A DNA stretch of 9,095 bases from Desulfobacula sp. (lineage in GTDB: Bacteria; Desulfobacterota; Desulfobacteria; Desulfobacterales; Desulfobacteraceae). A model generated the notes under the pieces. It saw nothing but the letters and a program-made list of their open reading frames with translations. It was not told the origin of the DNA and made no database searches. Location: assembly GCA_027858355.1 (NCBI GenBank), contig JAQICW010000572.1:1-9095 (forward strand). The letters are read 5' to 3'. Positions 7,358 to 9,095 of the stretch are shown here, one piece after another (positions within the stretch are counted from its first letter, which is position 1; each line of letters opens with the position of its first letter). Position numbers and translations under genes: made by a program.

Positions 7358-7463
7358 TTGGAAATTATCGGAAAATGCCTGCTTGACAATTTTACCTGCA
7401 AACTGATAATTTATTATTTACGTGAAGATATTCCATCCTGCGCAGTTTCATATTCTAACTGGT

Positions 7464-7490
7464 CGGTATTTAACTTCACCGCTTTTTTTT
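7464..7490 (+). terminator. Weak candidate intrinsic terminator after the regulator gene
   Basis: CGGT (7464-7467) and ACCG (7478-7481) can pair around a 10-nt loop, followed after one base by eight T residues (7483-7490). The four-base-pair stem is short, so termination would be weak. Position fits the end of the flavoenzyme operon, before the next gene. The rest of the 250-bp gap holds no convincing gene. Confidence 0.3.
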
Positions 7491-7607
7491 AAACTTTTGT
7501 TTACATCTTTATATGGAAAGGCCACTATACTCAAAACAGATAAAATATGGAACTGGCAAAAAAATCATTTTGTTAAATAAATTTCAAAATAATACTCAAG
7601 GCAGACC

Positions 7608-8684
7608 ATGATGGATAATTTTGTTTCCCAAAAATCCCCCAAGACCAATATCTTAATTGTTGATGATGAACCCATGATAAGAGATCTGCTGGAAAATAGC
7701 CTGGCCAGAACAAGCTATTCCTGCAGCTTTGCAGAAGATGGTGCAAAAGCATTGGAAATGCTGTCCGGGAAGGCCTTTGATGTAGTGGTTACTGACATTG
7801 ATATGCCCGTAATGGATGGGATTGAGCTTGCCAAAACGATTAAATCGAAATTTACTGCCGATGTTATTGTAATGACTGGCCAAATCCACAGCTACCAATA
7901 TGATGAAATCATCAATCTGGGCGCCAGTGATTTTGTTGAAAAACCTTTTTCGCCCAGAGAAATAATTCTCAGAATCAATCGTGTGGTGCTGGAAAGAAGT
8001 CTCAAGCAGGAAGCAAAAAAAGCCCATGAAGAACTCAAGGAATCCTATATTGATTCCATCCATCGTCTGGTCATGGCTGCAGAGTATAAAGATGAAGACA
8101 CTGGAGATCACATTGTCAGAATCGGGGAATATTGTTTACTCATGGCTGAAAAATTAAATCTTTCCGAGGAATATAATGAAACCATCTATTATGCATCACC
8201 CATGCATGATATAGGGAAAATCGGCATTCCAGACAAAATTCTTTTAAAACCTGGAAAACTCACCTTTGACGAGTTTGAAATCATGAAAACCCACACACAA
8301 ATCGGAGCAAGGCTTTTATCCAGATCCAAGTCAAAAATCCTGCAGATGGCCCAGGAAATTGCCCTGAGCCATCATGAAAAATTCAATGGCCTTGGATATC
8401 CCAATCAATTAAAAGAGATAGATATCCCCATTTCCGGCCGAATTACCGCTCTGGCAGACACCTTTGACGCACTCACCTCAAAACGGCCGTACAAAGACCC
8501 TTATCCACCCGAGGTCACCTATGATATCATGAAAAAAGAAAGAGAAAAGCACTTTGATCCAGATATTCTGGATATTTTTATCTCTAATTTTGATCAATTC
8601 ATTGAAATCAGGGGAAAGGTCGGCACCTTTGAAGGTGAAGCCTTTCAAAATTACATGCTCAGCGAACGGGACAGAACAAGCTGA
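7608..8684 (+). CDS. Response regulator with HD-GYP cyclic-di-GMP phosphodiesterase domain (RpfG-type)
   Basis: This is a two-component output protein predicted to hydrolyse cyclic-di-GMP when phosphorylated by an unidentified histidine kinase; no kinase gene is adjacent. The receiver domain (residues ~14-128) has acidic pocket D19-D20, phosphoacceptor D63 in TDIDMPVMDG, switch T90 and K112 in EKPFSP, so it looks functional. A helical linker (~128-150, rich in K and E) leads to the HD-GYP domain (~150-345). Metal and signature residues are present: H168 in GDHIVRIGEY, H200-D201 in HDIGKIGIPD, H229, H255-H256-E257 and G263-Y264-P265. The usual Asp in HHExxDGxGYP is Asn260 here, which I take to be a tolerated variant. 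The 358-aa length is typical for RpfG-like proteins. Two adjacent ATGs (7608, 7611) are possible starts after AAGG at 7598-7601. It ends 2 bp from the convergent typA end. Control of motility or biofilm is inferred from the family only. Confidence 0.93.
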   Translation: MMDNFVSQKSPKTNILIVDDEPMIRDLLENSLARTSYSCSFAEDGAKALEMLSGKAFDVVVTDIDMPVMDGIELAKTIKSKFTADVIVMTGQIHSYQYDEIINLGASDFVEKPFSPREIILRINRVVLERSLKQEAKKAHEELKESYIDSIHRLVMAAEYKDEDTGDHIVRIGEYCLLMAEKLNLSEEYNETIYYASPMHDIGKIGIPDKILLKPGKLTFDEFEIMKTHTQIGARLLSRSKSKILQMAQEIALSHHEKFNGLGYPNQLKEIDIPISGRITALADTFDALTSKRPYKDPYPPEVTYDIMKKEREKHFDPDILDIFISNFDQFIEIRGKVGTFEGEAFQNYMLSERDRTS

Positions 8685-8686
8685 CT

Positions 8687-9095
8687 TTATGTCTGATCCT
8701 TCTTTTTTTGTTTTGCTTTCAAAACCTGACGCTGGGAAGCCTTTAAGACACTTTTTCTAAGGCGTATGGAAAGAGGCGTGACCTCCACCATTTCGTCATC
8801 CGCAATAAATTGAATGGCCTTTTCAAGGGTCATGACCTTTATTGGCGAACATATAACGCTTTCATCTTTTCCAGATGCCCGCATGTTGGTGAGTTTCTTT
8901 TCCTTGCAGGCATTCACATCAATATCCTGATGCCGGTTATGTTCTCCAACGATCATGCCCTCATATACGGGTGTGCCGGGCTCAATAAGAAGCTGTCCCC
9001 TGGGTTCAAGATTAAACAATGCATAGGGCACGGCTTTGCCCTGTCTGTCTGAAACAATGGAGCCGTTAAATCGAACAGGAAAATCCCCCCTGTGT
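8687..9095 (-). CDS. typA: GTP-binding protein TypA/BipA, C-terminal part (5' end outside the window)
   Basis: This is the C-terminal ~136 residues of TypA/BipA, a ribosome-associated translational GTPase of the elongation-factor family linked to ribosome assembly and stress or cold adaptation. Characteristic C-terminal blocks are visible: RFNGSIVSDRQGKAVPYAL, PGTPVYEGMIVGEHNR, DVNACKEKKLTNMRASGKDE, LEKAIQFIADDEMVEVTP and SIRLRK. These belong to the family-specific C-terminal domain; the GTPase motifs lie off the window. The frame is open to the edge, so the GTG at 9031 is internal, not the start. After SIRLRKSVL there is a lysine/glutamine-rich tail (LKAKQKKKDQT) ending at TAA (8687-8689). 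It converges on the HD-GYP gene with only two bases between the stops, leaving no room for a separate terminator between them. Confidence 0.96.
   Translation of the reverse strand, partial: HRGDFPVRFNGSIVSDRQGKAVPYALFNLEPRGQLLIEPGTPVYEGMIVGEHNRHQDIDVNACKEKKLTNMRASGKDESVICSPIKVMTLEKAIQFIADDEMVEVTPLSIRLRKSVLKASQRQVLKAKQKKKDQT

Noticed and set aside
7500..7531. TTTACA and TATACT as a promoter for the HD-GYP gene
   Set aside because: The spacer is 20 bp, too long for a normal sigma70 promoter. A promoter somewhere in the gap is likely, but this pair is not convincing.
7513..7611. A 32-codon plus-strand frame (MERPLYSKQ...) ending in the start codon of the HD-GYP gene as ATGA
   Set aside because: There is no ribosome site before its ATG and the composition is ordinary for AT-rich intergenic DNA, so the overlap is probably chance.
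8810..9052. Plus-strand open frame opposite typA
   Set aside because: It is a shadow of the strongly conserved TypA coding sequence on the minus strand.

Overview
The window looks like chromosomal DNA of an anaerobic or facultative Gram-negative bacterium. The moderately AT-rich composition, the protein sequences (a YgiQ-type radical SAM protein, a TypA C-terminus rich in conserved blocks, a multi-iron-sulfur flavoenzyme) and the housekeeping mix fit a sulfate-reducing Desulfobacterales relative such as Desulfobacula. That placement is an inference from sequence style; no marker gene is present to prove it.

Layout. At the left edge (1-~447, minus strand) lies the 5' part of an unrecognised gene whose N-terminus is interrupted, either by a frameshift at an A5 run or because the true start is further in. 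Divergent from it is a 301-aa EamA/DMT-family permease (503-1408). Next comes a YgiQ-family radical SAM protein (true start 1522, end 3234) with its own promoter, in which the first cysteine of the iron-sulfur motif is replaced by tryptophan. A 146-bp gap (3235-3380) holds a sigma70-type promoter with a perfect 15-bp palindrome of the FadR/GntR operator type inside it.

That promoter leads into a tight three-gene operon. The first gene (3381-5453) is a 690-aa flavoprotein carrying an N-terminal [2Fe-2S] domain, an HcnB/PdhA-like FAD/NAD(P) core, two 4Fe-4S-type cysteine clusters and a C-terminal BFD-like [2Fe-2S] domain. The second (5453-6619) is a DAO-fold FAD amine/imino-acid dehydrogenase. 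The third (6641-7357) is a FadR-subfamily GntR regulator. The likely circuit is a substrate-inducible amino-acid or N-methyl/imino-acid dehydrogenase: the DAO subunit strips electrons from the substrate, the large subunit passes them through several Fe-S/flavin centres, and the GntR protein represses the operon until an acidic ligand appears.

After a 250-bp gap comes an RpfG-type response regulator (REC plus HD-GYP, 7608-8684), presumably a cyclic-di-GMP phosphodiesterase. It converges to within 2 bp of the C-terminal end of the GTPase gene typA/bipA on the minus strand, which runs off the right edge.

No tRNA, rRNA, CRISPR array, insertion sequence or attachment site was seen. The most notable items are the radical-SAM cysteine substitution, the operator/promoter overlap with its cognate-looking regulator in the same operon, and the single-chain fusion of the redox modules of a multi-subunit dehydrogenase.
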